Origin: CAINVV01 sp964528535
GTDB taxonomy: Bacteria > Bacteroidota > Bacteroidia > Bacteroidales > Prolixibacteraceae
Assembly: GCA_964528535.1 (NCBI GenBank)
Contig: CAZGSQ010000001.1
Span: 65,914 to 129,913, forward strand
Length of the DNA: 64,000 nt
Reading direction: 5' to 3'
Part shown: positions 7,883 through 17,710 of the stretch, piece after piece
Position numbering within the stretch: the first letter of the stretch is position 1
Layout of the letters: each line of letters begins with the position of its first letter
The notes under the pieces: generated by a model
What the model was told of the DNA's origin: nothing
What the model saw: only the letters and a program-made list of their open reading frames with translations
The model's database searches: none
Program-made: the position numbers and the translations under genes

Positions 7883-10720
7883 TCATAAACTTGTCAGCCT
7901 CTGAAGTTGTTGAGCAGTCACCTCTTTTTCAGGTTGAAAGTGATGGCCTGTCATGTATTTCTTTAAACTGAAAAGAAGTTGTCGCGCTTCGGGTCTTTGG
8001 CTGGCGTCCGTTGTCAGATCAATTCCCGATACCAGTATCTTGCCTCTTCCAACTTTGGCTTCAAAGATGAGTGCCAGTGGCCGGTTGGTGAACCAATCGT
8101 CGATGGCCCTGACAATGGGTTTCAGACCATCGGGGAATGAAGTCAGATCAATGGCACCCGAGTGGCTCATGGCATCCCACCATTGCCAGTTGCTGTGAAA
8201 TTCTGTTGGAAATTCAGACAGTGCCGGATGTTTGGGATTGCACAAGATCCCCAGGGTATGCGGGGCCTGCCCCCTGGTCCATGCCGTGTTCCAAAAGATG
8301 GAAGAGAATCCGATGGCAATTTTTCCGCCGTATTCAGGTTGGAGAGTTCCTTTCTTGAGGGTGAGCAAAACAGATCCGCCCTCCGCAAGAAATTGTTCTG
8401 TTTCGGCATCCATGGAAGAGACAACTTTGATTTTTTCCGAATTTGGGACCCCCTTGTTCAGGGTTGGATAAACAAAGAAATCCCAGCTGTTGCTGAAGGA
8501 ATTGATGGTGACTTCCAGTGCCATTTTCGAGGGAACGGGCAGTTTGGACAATGGCAAGGCAATGGTTCCCAGCTGGATGCAGTTCCCTAATGCAATGTCT
8601 GTCGTGTTTAGTTTTCCTGATTGAACAACCTTCCCCGATTGATCGGTGATTTTCCAGTATGGGGTGCAAGTTTTCAATGGGATATCTCCATAATGCGCTA
8701 CTTCGATGGAGGCTTCAAAGGTTTCATTTTCGGTGAAGATGCATTTTTTCATTCTCGCAAGCGGAACAGTTGAATTGCAGAAGCGACTGTATGCTTTTGG
8801 GGAAATGTATCCTTTCTCATCCCAGAACGGATCCAGTATACCAACCAATGCACTGCCCTGTCCGGGAAAATCATGCAAATCCAGCAACTGAAAGCCTGAG
8901 AACCCCGGAGTTCTTAAAGCTGCTTCTATGTCGGCTTTGTAGCAGAGTGCCTGTAGTTTTCCGGAGGAGCGCAAAAAGCTGTCTGCCAATTGTCCAATGC
9001 CATGTTCAGTCAGGGTTTCCTGAAAAATTTCGAAATTTTTGGCGCGTACGACTCCTGTGTATTTGGAAATCTCTTTGAAATTGGGATAGACGCACCACTG
9101 ACCTATTTCGTGGCTCACCACCGGTTGTGGAAGACCCGTAATTTTCTTACGCCAATCGTAATCTGTGGAAGGTGCATTTCCGTTGATGATGCTTTTCAAG
9201 CCTTCCCCCCATCCCTGGATTCTGGGATTCGAGGTGCTCAAATAGTCGTTTTCCGGTAGATTTGGCCATCCGGCTCCTGAGGTGTAAATCCGGCGGTGGT
9301 CTTTTTCTTTCCAGAAAGTGACAAATTTCTTTAGGAAAGGGATGTATTTTCGACCGCCGGGTTCGTTGCCATAGGCCATCATGCAGAAAGAGGGATGATT
9401 TCCATAAGATTCCACCATTCTTTGGCTCTCTTCGTAGAGATATTTGTCGAAAGGTTTTCCATCCCCCAGGCTTGTTGATTGGTTGCACCAGGAGGAACAC
9501 TCGACCTGCAGGTAAAATCCTGCCTTGTCGGCGGCTTCGAAGGCGGCCTCAGGCGGGCACCAGGAGTGAAAGCGAAGGTGGTTGAGGCCATGGGCCCTGG
9601 CCACGGCATAGATCCGCTGCCACTCCTTCACATTGGAAGGAGGATAACCTGTTATTGGGAAGATGGCACACTCAAGGGTTCCGCGAAGGAACAATGGCTT
9701 TCCGTTGATTTGGAGTTCTTTCCCAACCGCTTTGATTTCCCGCATTCCAAAGTTGGTTTCAATAGAATCTTTTTGGCCAGATGCAGGTTCTGAGAGGATG
9801 GCTGATAGATGGTACAAATCGGGGTGGAATTCGCTCCAGAGTTTAACCTTGCTTCCCATGGAAAATTGCATGGTGAGAAGGTTGTCGCCGGGAACCAGGT
9901 CGAAAAAGGCTATTTGCTCCTTCGACGACCCGGCTCCATTGGCAGTCAGCGCCACACTGATTTTGACTGCCTTCCCGGCAGGGTTTTTTACCCCAATATT
10001 GGCTTTTATCAGCTTGTTTTGAAGGTCGGGGAATACCTGAAGAGAAGCGATGTGCAACAGCGGTTTTACTTCGAGATAGAGTTGACCGACCATGCCGTTC
10101 CAGTTGGTTTGGGTGTGGTCGGAGATGCTGTGCGAATTGACTCCGGGGTCAATATCTTTTGTGCGGTTGTCGATGCAGACAGTGAGGAGATGCCTGCCGG
10201 GAGAGATCTTCTGTGTTAAGTCATAAATGTGGGGCGTTCCCAGAGAATTTCGCATGCCAATTTCAAGATCATCCACCCAAAGACGGCTTTCCCAGTGGCA
10301 GCGTTCCAGGAATAGTTTGATATCTTGCCCTTTCCATGATGGCGGGATAACTACCTCTCTTTGGTACCAGGCAGCTCCCTGATAATGTTTGAGTGATTGC
10401 AGCCAGAATGGGATTTTGATGTTGCCCGGCACCCGGTATTTGGCATATTCGGGGTTTTTGAAATAGGAGCTGTCGACAATTTGGCCGGTCCATTGGGAGT
10501 TCAAAGTAATTTCGTCTCCCTTGTTGTTGGTCGACATGGATCCCGGTAGGCTTACCTTATCTGGCAGTGAGCGGTTGAACCATTTTTCTTGAATGCCTTT
10601 GTCTCCGGAATCTGTGGCGAATTTCCAGGATCCTGAGAGGTCAATTTTATTTGCTTTGTTCTGGCTGTAAGCGGCCGAAAGCAGGAGAAGCAGCAGGGAG
10701 AGGAGTCTGAGTTTCTTCAT
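7883..10720 (-). CDS. Secreted glycoside hydrolase family 2 protein
   Basis: A 945-residue protein with signal peptide MKKLRLLSLLLLLL followed by the GH2 sugar-binding jelly roll, an immunoglobulin-like domain and a TIM barrel. The likely acid/base Glu453 lies in YGNEPGG and the nucleophile Glu538 in SHEIGQW. GH2 enzymes are retaining exo-beta-glycosidases (galactosidase, glucuronidase, mannosidase); this one is divergent from LacZ and lacks its small C-terminal domain, so the sugar is not assignable. The Met at 10720 is preferred to 10744 because it begins the signal peptide. It follows the MFS transporter by 78 bases, so the two may be co-transcribed, pairing hydrolysis with sugar import. 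Confidence 0.85.
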   Translation of the reverse strand: MKKLRLLSLLLLLLSAAYSQNKANKIDLSGSWKFATDSGDKGIQEKWFNRSLPDKVSLPGSMSTNNKGDEITLNSQWTGQIVDSSYFKNPEYAKYRVPGNIKIPFWLQSLKHYQGAAWYQREVVIPPSWKGQDIKLFLERCHWESRLWVDDLEIGMRNSLGTPHIYDLTQKISPGRHLLTVCIDNRTKDIDPGVNSHSISDHTQTNWNGMVGQLYLEVKPLLHIASLQVFPDLQNKLIKANIGVKNPAGKAVKISVALTANGAGSSKEQIAFFDLVPGDNLLTMQFSMGSKVKLWSEFHPDLYHLSAILSEPASGQKDSIETNFGMREIKAVGKELQINGKPLFLRGTLECAIFPITGYPPSNVKEWQRIYAVARAHGLNHLRFHSWCPPEAAFEAADKAGFYLQVECSSWCNQSTSLGDGKPFDKYLYEESQRMVESYGNHPSFCMMAYGNEPGGRKYIPFLKKFVTFWKEKDHRRIYTSGAGWPNLPENDYLSTSNPRIQGWGEGLKSIINGNAPSTDYDWRKKITGLPQPVVSHEIGQWCVYPNFKEISKYTGVVRAKNFEIFQETLTEHGIGQLADSFLRSSGKLQALCYKADIEAALRTPGFSGFQLLDLHDFPGQGSALVGILDPFWDEKGYISPKAYSRFCNSTVPLARMKKCIFTENETFEASIEVAHYGDIPLKTCTPYWKITDQSGKVVQSGKLNTTDIALGNCIQLGTIALPLSKLPVPSKMALEVTINSFSNSWDFFVYPTLNKGVPNSEKIKVVSSMDAETEQFLAEGGSVLLTLKKGTLQPEYGGKIAIGFSSIFWNTAWTRGQAPHTLGILCNPKHPALSEFPTEFHSNWQWWDAMSHSGAIDLTSFPDGLKPIVRAIDDWFTNRPLALIFEAKVGRGKILVSGIDLTTDASQRPEARQLLFSLKKYMTGHHFQPEKEVTAQQLQRLTSL

Positions 10721-10798
10721 ATCTGGTTGGTTGTTAAGCTTCATGATTTATTTCCAGGTTGTTAATTGAAAATCATTTATAGACAAAGTATTTGCAAT

Positions 10799-12190
10799 TC
10801 AACGGATCAACCTGTTTTCGATCTCTTCCAGTGATTTGCCTTTTGTTTCGGGAAGTTTCTTCAGGATGAAGAGGAATCCCGACAAGCAGATGACCGCATA
10901 CAGCCAAAATGTTCCGCTGGCATGGAGCATTTTGTTGAGGATCGGGAAAGTGTAGGTAAGGACAAAACATGCAATCCATAGCGAAGTAGTGGCAATGGCC
11001 ATGGATGTTCCGCGAATGCTATTGGGGAAAATTTCGGAGAGGATGACCCAGGTGATGGGTGCCAGAGTCATAGAATAGGTGGCGATGGCAACCAGCACCA
11101 GAACGAGTATGGCCAATCCTTTTAATTCGAAATAATAAGAAGCTCCCAATGCGAAAAAGATAAGGGCCAGGCCAAGAGAGCCCAGCAGCATCAGTTTGCG
11201 ACGGCCCCAGCTGTCGACCATTCGCATGGCGATCACGCAGAAGATGAGGTTGACGGCCCCGGTGATGACGATGTTGAAGAGCATGTCGTTCACTGAATAA
11301 CCCGCTGAGGAGAATATCTCTTCTGCATAATTGAAAATGACATTGATTCCACACCATTGCTGAAAAACTGCCAAAACTACACCTAAGATCAATATTGGAC
11401 GGACCTTTGCCGACTTCAGGACTTTCCAATTGATCCTTGAAACGTTCCCATGCAAAGTTGCTGCGATCTCTTTTTGTTCTTCATCTGCATATTGGACGCC
11501 GCCAATGCGCATCAGGACATCTTTGGCAGCTGTCCAGTTCCCCGTCTTGGCCAGGAATCTGGGACTTTCGGGAATGAAGAAGGAGAGAATCAGGAACAGC
11601 AGCGCAGGGAATGTTCCTGACCAGAACATCCAACGCCAACCTGATTGTCCGTTCCACGATTGCAGAATAAATGAGTCGGAAGCTCCGGCCGGAACCTTTT
11701 CGGCAATGAGGTAATTGACAATCTGGGCGGCCAGAATCCCAATTACAATGGTGAGTTGGTTGACGGAGACCAGCCTGCCCCGCATGGAAGCCGGGGAAAT
11801 CTCTGCAATGTACATGGGGGAGACGGCTGAAGCCAGACCAATTCCCAATCCTCCGATCAACCTGAATGCGATGAAAAGTGTGAACGAATTAAAGGCTCCT
11901 GTACCTATCGCAGCAATCGTGAAGAGCGCTGCAGCCAGGATCAGTGGTCTTTTCCGGCCAAACCTGTCTGTCAGATATCCTGATAAGGTTGCACCTGTCA
12001 AACAGCCGATGAGGGCACTGCTCATGGCCCAACCTTGGAGGTAGGGAGCGTTGGTTATTTCGAAGAATCGTTCATAAAAGGGTTTTGCCCCTCCGATGAC
12101 AACATAGTCGTAACCGAAAAGGAGTCCGCCCATGGCAGAAATCAGGGTGATCCCCAGAATAAATTGCCGGTTGAAATTGGATTGGCTCAC
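10799..12190 (-). CDS. Sugar porter family MFS transporter
   Basis: A 463-residue inner-membrane protein with 12 predicted membrane segments. It has the sugar-porter signatures GYLTDRFGRK (loop 2-3), PESPRFL (end of helix 6) and PETKGKSLEEIE (after helix 12), as in XylE/GalP-type sugar:H+ symporters. The start codon is GTG; no in-frame ATG precedes the first helix (FILGITLISAMGGLLFGYD). It lies upstream of the GH2 gene on the same strand and probably imports a monosaccharide released by neighbouring hydrolases, such as galactose. Substrate is inferred. Confidence 0.92.
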   Translation of the reverse strand: MSQSNFNRQFILGITLISAMGGLLFGYDYVVIGGAKPFYERFFEITNAPYLQGWAMSSALIGCLTGATLSGYLTDRFGRKRPLILAAALFTIAAIGTGAFNSFTLFIAFRLIGGLGIGLASAVSPMYIAEISPASMRGRLVSVNQLTIVIGILAAQIVNYLIAEKVPAGASDSFILQSWNGQSGWRWMFWSGTFPALLFLILSFFIPESPRFLAKTGNWTAAKDVLMRIGGVQYADEEQKEIAATLHGNVSRINWKVLKSAKVRPILILGVVLAVFQQWCGINVIFNYAEEIFSSAGYSVNDMLFNIVITGAVNLIFCVIAMRMVDSWGRRKLMLLGSLGLALIFFALGASYYFELKGLAILVLVLVAIATYSMTLAPITWVILSEIFPNSIRGTSMAIATTSLWIACFVLTYTFPILNKMLHASGTFWLYAVICLSGFLFILKKLPETKGKSLEEIENRLIR

Positions 12191-12408
12191 GAGAACAGAA
12201 TTTAGTTGGCTAAAAGTATCAAATAGAAAGGATCCCGGGAATGAATGATTGGATTAATTTATGGATGATAGTACTATTTTACAACACATTGGTTTTCGAA
12301 GGCCGGTGTTACTTTTCCTTGGTAAGCAGCAGTGTGTTTTGGACTTGTCACCAGCCCATTGCTAGCAAAGAGCTATTTTACACTTTAATGTAGTTGTCAA
12401 ATTGCTAA

Positions 12409-12636
12409 AGTTCAGAAAGTAATTATGAAGCGCTCAGCTTTTACAACAAGCGAAACACTGCTGAGGTTGATTGTATCCTGAATAAGGTGATCGCATTTGA
12501 GGTGAAGCAAACGGGGTTGGAAGTCGATCTTAAGCGGCTACAAAGCCTGGCCAAAGAGTTAGGGATCGAATCTAATTTCCTGGTAAGCAAAACGGTGACG
12601 GAACTTGAAAACTTCGTTTGTCCGTGGTTTTTGTAG
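12409..12636 (+). pseudogene. C-terminal remnant of an ATPase of the AAA/DUF4143 type
   Basis: A short frame without its own good start reads SFYNKRNTAEVDCILN, then VIAFEVKQTG, and ends at TAG 12634-12636. The pattern 'Y..k....EVD.i......i.iEVK' is the PD-(D/E)XK-like C-terminus found in bacterial AAA ATPases with DUF4143. Only about 75 codons remain and the frame is closed by TAA at 12406-12408, so the gene is decayed. The rest of the gap 12191-12408 shows nothing recognisable. It is convergent with the GH28-like gene, ending 22 bases from its stop. Confidence 0.5.
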
Positions 12637-12658
12637 AATTCGTTTGGCAACCAATCAC

Positions 12659-14104
12659 CTACCTGAATTTTACCTCTGCCTGCATTGTTTCCATGGCTGC
12701 TTCGGAAGCAGAGTTGATTTTTACCCCCGCGACAACCAGGTTTTCAATGGTCATGCGGATACCAATCCGATCGCCATCGTGCCTGATCATCGATCTCCTT
12801 GGAAAATTGTCGTCGAAAGAGCAATCTTTGATCAGCACATCTTTGATTTCTCCCAGTTTGCTTTGAGGATTCCGCCTGTTCACAACAACATGAATGGCTT
12901 TGCGCTGCTGATCCGGAAAATTTCTTTCAAATCGGTTGTTCAGGAAGGTGATGTTACTTAAAACAGCCCCGTCGGATACATACAAGGCTATGCCACGGTC
13001 GGATTCAATGACTTCATTGTTTTCGAAAAGGATATTTTTCATCTCATTTCCCCTGGTTTCAGTCCCAACCTTGAGTGATGATTTCCTGGTAAGAAATACA
13101 CACCCCGAGACCGTGATATCGTTGGCGTTACCCAGAAGACCAGAATTTCCAGTTGTTTTAATGGCTACATTGTCGTCGCTGCAATAAGCAAAGCAATTTT
13201 GTATCAGGATACGATGCGAAGCGTCTGGATCAAAACCATCTGTGTTGCTCAGTTCGGGATCGTTCATGAGCTTGATGTGTTTCATTGTAACATCATCACA
13301 AAGTAAGAGCTGGGTATTCCAGGAGCCGGGATCTCTGAACTGTAACCCTTCGATGGTGATATTCCTGGATTTTATTGCCATCAACAACCGCATTCGTGCT
13401 TCATCTCCGAATTTCGTCCGGAGGATGCGGCCGCAACCGTCGATGGCACCATATCCAAATAGTCTGATATTGTGAACGTTATATAGGGAAATGAAGCGCT
13501 TTGTAGCTACTTCGTCTTTCGACCTGAAGAATTCGACTGATGCAGTATCTGCTTTCAAAAGGGCACCCCTGTCAAAGAAAATGGTCCTGTTGCTTTTGAG
13601 CTGAAGCTGTCCACTCTTGTAGGTTCCATGCGGAAAAAAGAGTGTCTTTCCGGTTCCTGCAATTTCATCGAGCGCCAGTTGAATCTTTGCTGTTTCATTC
13701 GTTTTTCCGGTACTGTCTACCTTGTATTTGATGACAATATCTATGAAATCATCCTTTCCCGGACTCTTTTCCGGCTTTTCCACGAAGAGAAATATTTTCT
13801 CAGTTTCGTTGATTCTCACCAAAATGTATCCGGGTTTGTCGAGTTTTATTTTGATTTGACGGTCATCGATGGCGAAGGAGGTTCTGTAATTTTTGGGACT
13901 GATGGTTGCATTGGCAATGGGCTCTTTTGCAACCAGGGTAACGGTTTCCGGCATTGAAAGATCGAATGATACAAAATAGTAGGACTTGAATCGGGAAATT
14001 TCCAGCTCTCCTTTTGAAGTGTGAAGCACAAATTTGGGGATCTCTTTCCCGATGCCTGCCAATGCCCATGGCAGCAAAAAAAGTAGCAGAATTAGATTTT
14101 TCAT
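12659..14104 (-). CDS. GH28-like right-handed beta-helix glycoside hydrolase (polygalacturonase-like)
   Basis: A secreted protein of 481 residues with a signal peptide (MKNLILLLFLLPWALAG), an N-terminal beta domain, then a pectate-type parallel beta-helix beginning near FFPHGTYKSGQL. GH28 motifs are present in order: NTDGFDPD supplies one catalytic Asp and CSDDNVAIKT supplies the Asp pair. Where polygalacturonases have GHG, this protein reads SSLKVGTETRG, so the usual His is missing. It may be a GH28 relative with altered specificity or another beta-helix hydrolase. Its start is only 11 bases from the stop of the upstream GH2 gene, so both are almost certainly one transcript aimed at pectic material. 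Confidence 0.75.
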   Translation of the reverse strand: MKNLILLLFLLPWALAGIGKEIPKFVLHTSKGELEISRFKSYYFVSFDLSMPETVTLVAKEPIANATISPKNYRTSFAIDDRQIKIKLDKPGYILVRINETEKIFLFVEKPEKSPGKDDFIDIVIKYKVDSTGKTNETAKIQLALDEIAGTGKTLFFPHGTYKSGQLQLKSNRTIFFDRGALLKADTASVEFFRSKDEVATKRFISLYNVHNIRLFGYGAIDGCGRILRTKFGDEARMRLLMAIKSRNITIEGLQFRDPGSWNTQLLLCDDVTMKHIKLMNDPELSNTDGFDPDASHRILIQNCFAYCSDDNVAIKTTGNSGLLGNANDITVSGCVFLTRKSSLKVGTETRGNEMKNILFENNEVIESDRGIALYVSDGAVLSNITFLNNRFERNFPDQQRKAIHVVVNRRNPQSKLGEIKDVLIKDCSFDDNFPRRSMIRHDGDRIGIRMTIENLVVAGVKINSASEAAMETMQAEVKFR

Positions 14105-14115
14105 GGTAGATCTTC

Positions 14116-17100
14116 TTACAGTTTTGTATCCGGGAAGTTCGTAGTCAGCAGTTGTCTCTCTTCAGGTATCAGAATGGCTCGTCCAGGTTCGATGGCATAC
14201 GAATCGGTTCTTTCCTTGGTCTTCTTGTCGCGCACACTCTTGAAACTCACACCTGGATTGATCCTTAGTACCAGTCCGAGCGCTTTTTTCAACTCCTCTT
14301 TGCTGTAATTTTTAACGGATGGATAGATCTTTTGAAGCAGGACCATCAGATCTGTTTCTGAATCATGGATGGCCTCTTTGAATATTTTTTGGGTGCCTAT
14401 CACATAAACTCTCCCTCCCAGCGGTATTTTGGAAATCGACAGTGTTTCATTGGCCAGATTTTTATTCCTTCCCTGGCTGATAATCTGCCCCGCATAGTAG
14501 GAGGATAGCTCTTCCCTGTAGGCCTCAGGGAAATTCCTGCCCTCAATCTGTCTGGAGATTGCCCGCGAGAGATTGTACTGTGTGACGATGTAGTTGTAAT
14601 CATCGGCAACAATGTACCCGAACAGGTTGTTGTAGCTGCCTGTCGATGTGAGAATGGCCACAAGGGCCTCGATAGAAAGTTTAAATTCGGTTGATTGCGT
14701 ATTGATAGAGGGATTCTCCTTTTGGACAAATGCCTGCATCAGTTGGGGGTACTCATTTTTTTTGTCGACAGGAAATCTAAGTTCACCTGCATACTCTTTC
14801 ATCTCAGCAGGTGCTTTGATAAAGTTGGCTTTTTTCAGGTTGATGGCGACCGGTTCCCGACCTTCTGAATCCAGAAGGGGTTCTGTAATTCCTTTGATTG
14901 GATCGTGATCGGGTGCAGCGTTCACTGCAACCACTGCGGATGCACTTTTCAGACCTGTGGAGGATACCTTCACTGTGACAGTTCCTGCTTTTCCGGTAGC
15001 CCGGATGAGGTTGGTTACGGGTGCATCGATGTACATGGTTCCTTCGTACTCCTCGTTTTTGTCGCGGTCGCTGCGGTACATTCCCGGACCCACGAGCCGG
15101 GCCGGACCTTCGACTTCAAATTTCAGAACATTGCCTGCACCAACCACATGAATGCCTTTTGCATCTACGATATCCACTTTAAGTTCAACGACATTGTCAG
15201 CACTTGCCCTCATGCTTTTGGCAGTAGGCGTGATGGTCAGGGCTGCAGGCTTGCCCGACATCACCGTTTTATGGCTTACTTTGCATCCATCTGAAGCAGT
15301 GGCGATGGCTTCTATTTCACCTTCAGTTACCAAAACATTCTCAAAGCAGACGCAGAAGTTATTTGATTTTGAAGGTTTCAGGATACCCATGCTCTTCCCA
15401 TTGACCAGAAGTTCCACTTCTCTGGCGTTGGAATCGACGATAAAATTTTTTTTCTGTCCAAGATAAGTACTTCGCCAGAAATGAGGATGTACAAACACCA
15501 TTGGTCTTTTTGCAAAATTGGCCTGCCTTTGGTAGTAGGCGTACTTTGGATTTCTCCAGCTGTCTACCCAACCTTTTGGATTGATGTGTTTGAGTGGGGA
15601 GTTCACATATTCGCGGTCGGCGCCGTGGTCGGCATAGAGCCAAACGGCTCCGTTGTGTTCGGAGATGACACTCTTGTTTGACTGAGTATGTTGCCATTCT
15701 TCAGTTCCTGCCCATTGGTTGTCATCGGGTTGCAGATTCTTGTCGTCGGTGTCGTACCACCCTTTGATGGTGCAGCGGAGAAAACTCTCGAGTGGCATCT
15801 CCTTGTCGGTGTGGCGGACATACTTGGGGTTGTAGGAATCGTTGTATGGCTGTCTGACAGTCAGGATCCGGGTTGTATCTTCCTCCATGGCGAAACGTGA
15901 ATCGCAGGCATCAGTTGTTTCATTGCCCATGCTCCAGAAGAGAATGGAGGGATGGTTGCGGTCGCGGCGAATCATCTCGCGGCAGTTTTGTTCCTGCACC
16001 AGATCGTTGAATTCCTGTTTTTTGATGTTGGGAAGCTCTTCATTGATGCAGATTCCATGGCGGTCCGTGAAATTGTAGATGTAAGGTGCCTGCGGATAGT
16101 GGGCCGTGCGCATAAAATTGGCCTCCAGCCCATACCTGATGTCATTCATGTCGCGCAAAGCCACCCATTCGGGGAATGCTGCACCCAACCAAACGTACTC
16201 TTCGTGGCGGTTGATGCCATGCAAATTTGTAGACTTTCCATTTAAAATGAGTCTGTGTGTTTCGAAGTTCCATGCAACTGACCTGATGCCAAAGGTAGAA
16301 GTGAAGCTGTCCATCAGTTTCCCATCCGTGTAAACTTCGGAAAAGCAATTGTAAAGGTAGGGTGTCTCAGGCGACCAAAGGTGCGGGTTGCCTATCCGTT
16401 CGGAAAGCTGGTTAAACTCAGTTAGCCGGTTGGCAGGAATAAGTATTGAAGTATCGAGTTTGCCGACGACACAATTTGACGAATCTGTGATCCAGGTCAG
16501 AAGTTGCACTTTTTGGGTCATTTTGGAATTGTTTTGGACGAAAGTCCTGACCCTTACGGTTGCCTCCTTCTCACTGACTGCGGGTGTGGTGATGAAGCAC
16601 CCGCCTTCGTGTTTGTAGGATCCCTGGAAAGGTATGTTTACCTGCTCCTTGATGACGAGTCTCACCGTGCGGTGAATCCCTCCATACACATCGAAATTGC
16701 CTGCATTCATGGGAGGAATGCTGAAACGGTCCTTGAGCGAATTTTGTACTGCTACGGTCAGCAGGTTGTCCTCTCCAAACTTCACTGCATCGGTTATGTC
16801 GACATAAAAACTGGTATAGCCGCCCTTGTGCTCCTCGAGGTATTTGCCATTCAGGAAGATCCTGGCATATTTCTGAACCCCATCGAACTCGAGACAGACT
16901 CTTTTTTTCGCGAATTGGTTTCCGATGGTGATGTGTTTGCGGTACCAGCCCCAGCCGTTCCACCAATAAGGATCGTCGTCCTGTGAGGCACTCCGGATGT
17001 AAGGGTGCAATTCGCGCGTGGTTTCGAAGGTCTGCCAGGTATGTGGCAGGCAGATGACAGGCCATTTTGAATCGTCAAAAAGCACGGCTTCGCATCCTTT

Positions 17101-17256
17101 TTTGTCACCTTCCGGATCTGGGAAGTAGTTGAAGGTCCAGTTGGTTGGAATCGATTTCACGGTCCGGGGAGATTCCGGAAACTGGTAGTGTTTTTGTTGT
17201 GCCTGCAGCGCAAGGGCCAGTAATAGGTTGCAGAAGAAGATAAAGGGTAATCTCAT
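14116..17256 (-). CDS. Secreted GH2 glycoside hydrolase (beta-galactosidase-like)
   Basis: A 1046-residue protein with signal peptide MRLPFIFFCNLLLALALQAQ. It shows the GH2 sugar-binding domain (PYWWNGWGWYRKH, then NGKYLEEHKGGYTSF), the central Ig-like domain, and a TIM barrel with acid/base Glu446 in SMGNET and probable nucleophile Glu533 in ISEHNGA. Past residue 600 come Ig-like/DUF4982-type beta domains, then a mostly helical region of roughly 200 residues that is longer than in typical GH2 enzymes and that I do not recognise. It leads a two-gene unit with the GH28-like gene and has its own promoter. Beta-galactosidase is the likeliest activity; glucuronidase cannot be excluded. Confidence 0.87.
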   Translation of the reverse strand: MRLPFIFFCNLLLALALQAQQKHYQFPESPRTVKSIPTNWTFNYFPDPEGDKKGCEAVLFDDSKWPVICLPHTWQTFETTRELHPYIRSASQDDDPYWWNGWGWYRKHITIGNQFAKKRVCLEFDGVQKYARIFLNGKYLEEHKGGYTSFYVDITDAVKFGEDNLLTVAVQNSLKDRFSIPPMNAGNFDVYGGIHRTVRLVIKEQVNIPFQGSYKHEGGCFITTPAVSEKEATVRVRTFVQNNSKMTQKVQLLTWITDSSNCVVGKLDTSILIPANRLTEFNQLSERIGNPHLWSPETPYLYNCFSEVYTDGKLMDSFTSTFGIRSVAWNFETHRLILNGKSTNLHGINRHEEYVWLGAAFPEWVALRDMNDIRYGLEANFMRTAHYPQAPYIYNFTDRHGICINEELPNIKKQEFNDLVQEQNCREMIRRDRNHPSILFWSMGNETTDACDSRFAMEEDTTRILTVRQPYNDSYNPKYVRHTDKEMPLESFLRCTIKGWYDTDDKNLQPDDNQWAGTEEWQHTQSNKSVISEHNGAVWLYADHGADREYVNSPLKHINPKGWVDSWRNPKYAYYQRQANFAKRPMVFVHPHFWRSTYLGQKKNFIVDSNAREVELLVNGKSMGILKPSKSNNFCVCFENVLVTEGEIEAIATASDGCKVSHKTVMSGKPAALTITPTAKSMRASADNVVELKVDIVDAKGIHVVGAGNVLKFEVEGPARLVGPGMYRSDRDKNEEYEGTMYIDAPVTNLIRATGKAGTVTVKVSSTGLKSASAVVAVNAAPDHDPIKGITEPLLDSEGREPVAINLKKANFIKAPAEMKEYAGELRFPVDKKNEYPQLMQAFVQKENPSINTQSTEFKLSIEALVAILTSTGSYNNLFGYIVADDYNYIVTQYNLSRAISRQIEGRNFPEAYREELSSYYAGQIISQGRNKNLANETLSISKIPLGGRVYVIGTQKIFKEAIHDSETDLMVLLQKIYPSVKNYSKEELKKALGLVLRINPGVSFKSVRDKKTKERTDSYAIEPGRAILIPEERQLLTTNFPDTKL

Positions 17257-17318
17257 GACTCAAATTTTGGCAGTTTAATTGGCCCATCACTGGAGGGGGC
17301 ATCCATGCATTTGGAATC

Positions 17319-17351
17319 CAAAGATAGAACATGTTGCGTTATTCATGACAA
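17319..17351 (-). promoter_or_regulatory. Promoter of the GH2/GH28-like unit
   Basis: On the minus strand TTG (17351-17349) is followed after 22 bases by TATCTTTG (17326-17319), an exact -7 box, about 63 bases before the GH2 start. Confidence 0.5.
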
Positions 17352-17542
17352 GATGTCCGATGTTGGTGGTTAGAAATGATTTGAACGCATTTTGATCTTC
17401 TTCCTATTTGGCCGTAAAGAGCGTTCTTTTACCTGCTATTTAAGAGATGAAGGGAGTTTCCGAGCGGGAATGATCCTTCCTTGACGACTTACAGGGGTAG
17501 TCAGCTCCCCTGCTGGCACGGATCTCATAAATGAGAATGTTG

Positions 17543-17573
17543 TTTGCAATTTGATTAATTGTCTCCATATTTG
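17543..17573 (+). promoter_or_regulatory. Promoter of the three-domain esterase
   Basis: TTTG at 17543-17546, a 19-base spacer and CATATTTG at 17566-17573 match TTTG-N19-TAnnTTTG with one mismatch. An inverted repeat TATTTG-TTGTG-CAAATA overlaps the -7 box. Apart from this and the divergent GH2 promoter I see nothing in the 454-base gap 17257-17710. Confidence 0.55.
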
Positions 17574-17710
17574 TTGTGCAAATACAACATTAACTATAAA
17601 AAGCATACTTAATGTCTGAAATATCCAACATGGAATGGGTTGCCAGGAGCGACGCTGCATTGCTCGGAACAATTGGATCTTTTGTAAAGCAGAAGCGGAT
17701 TGAAAAAACC

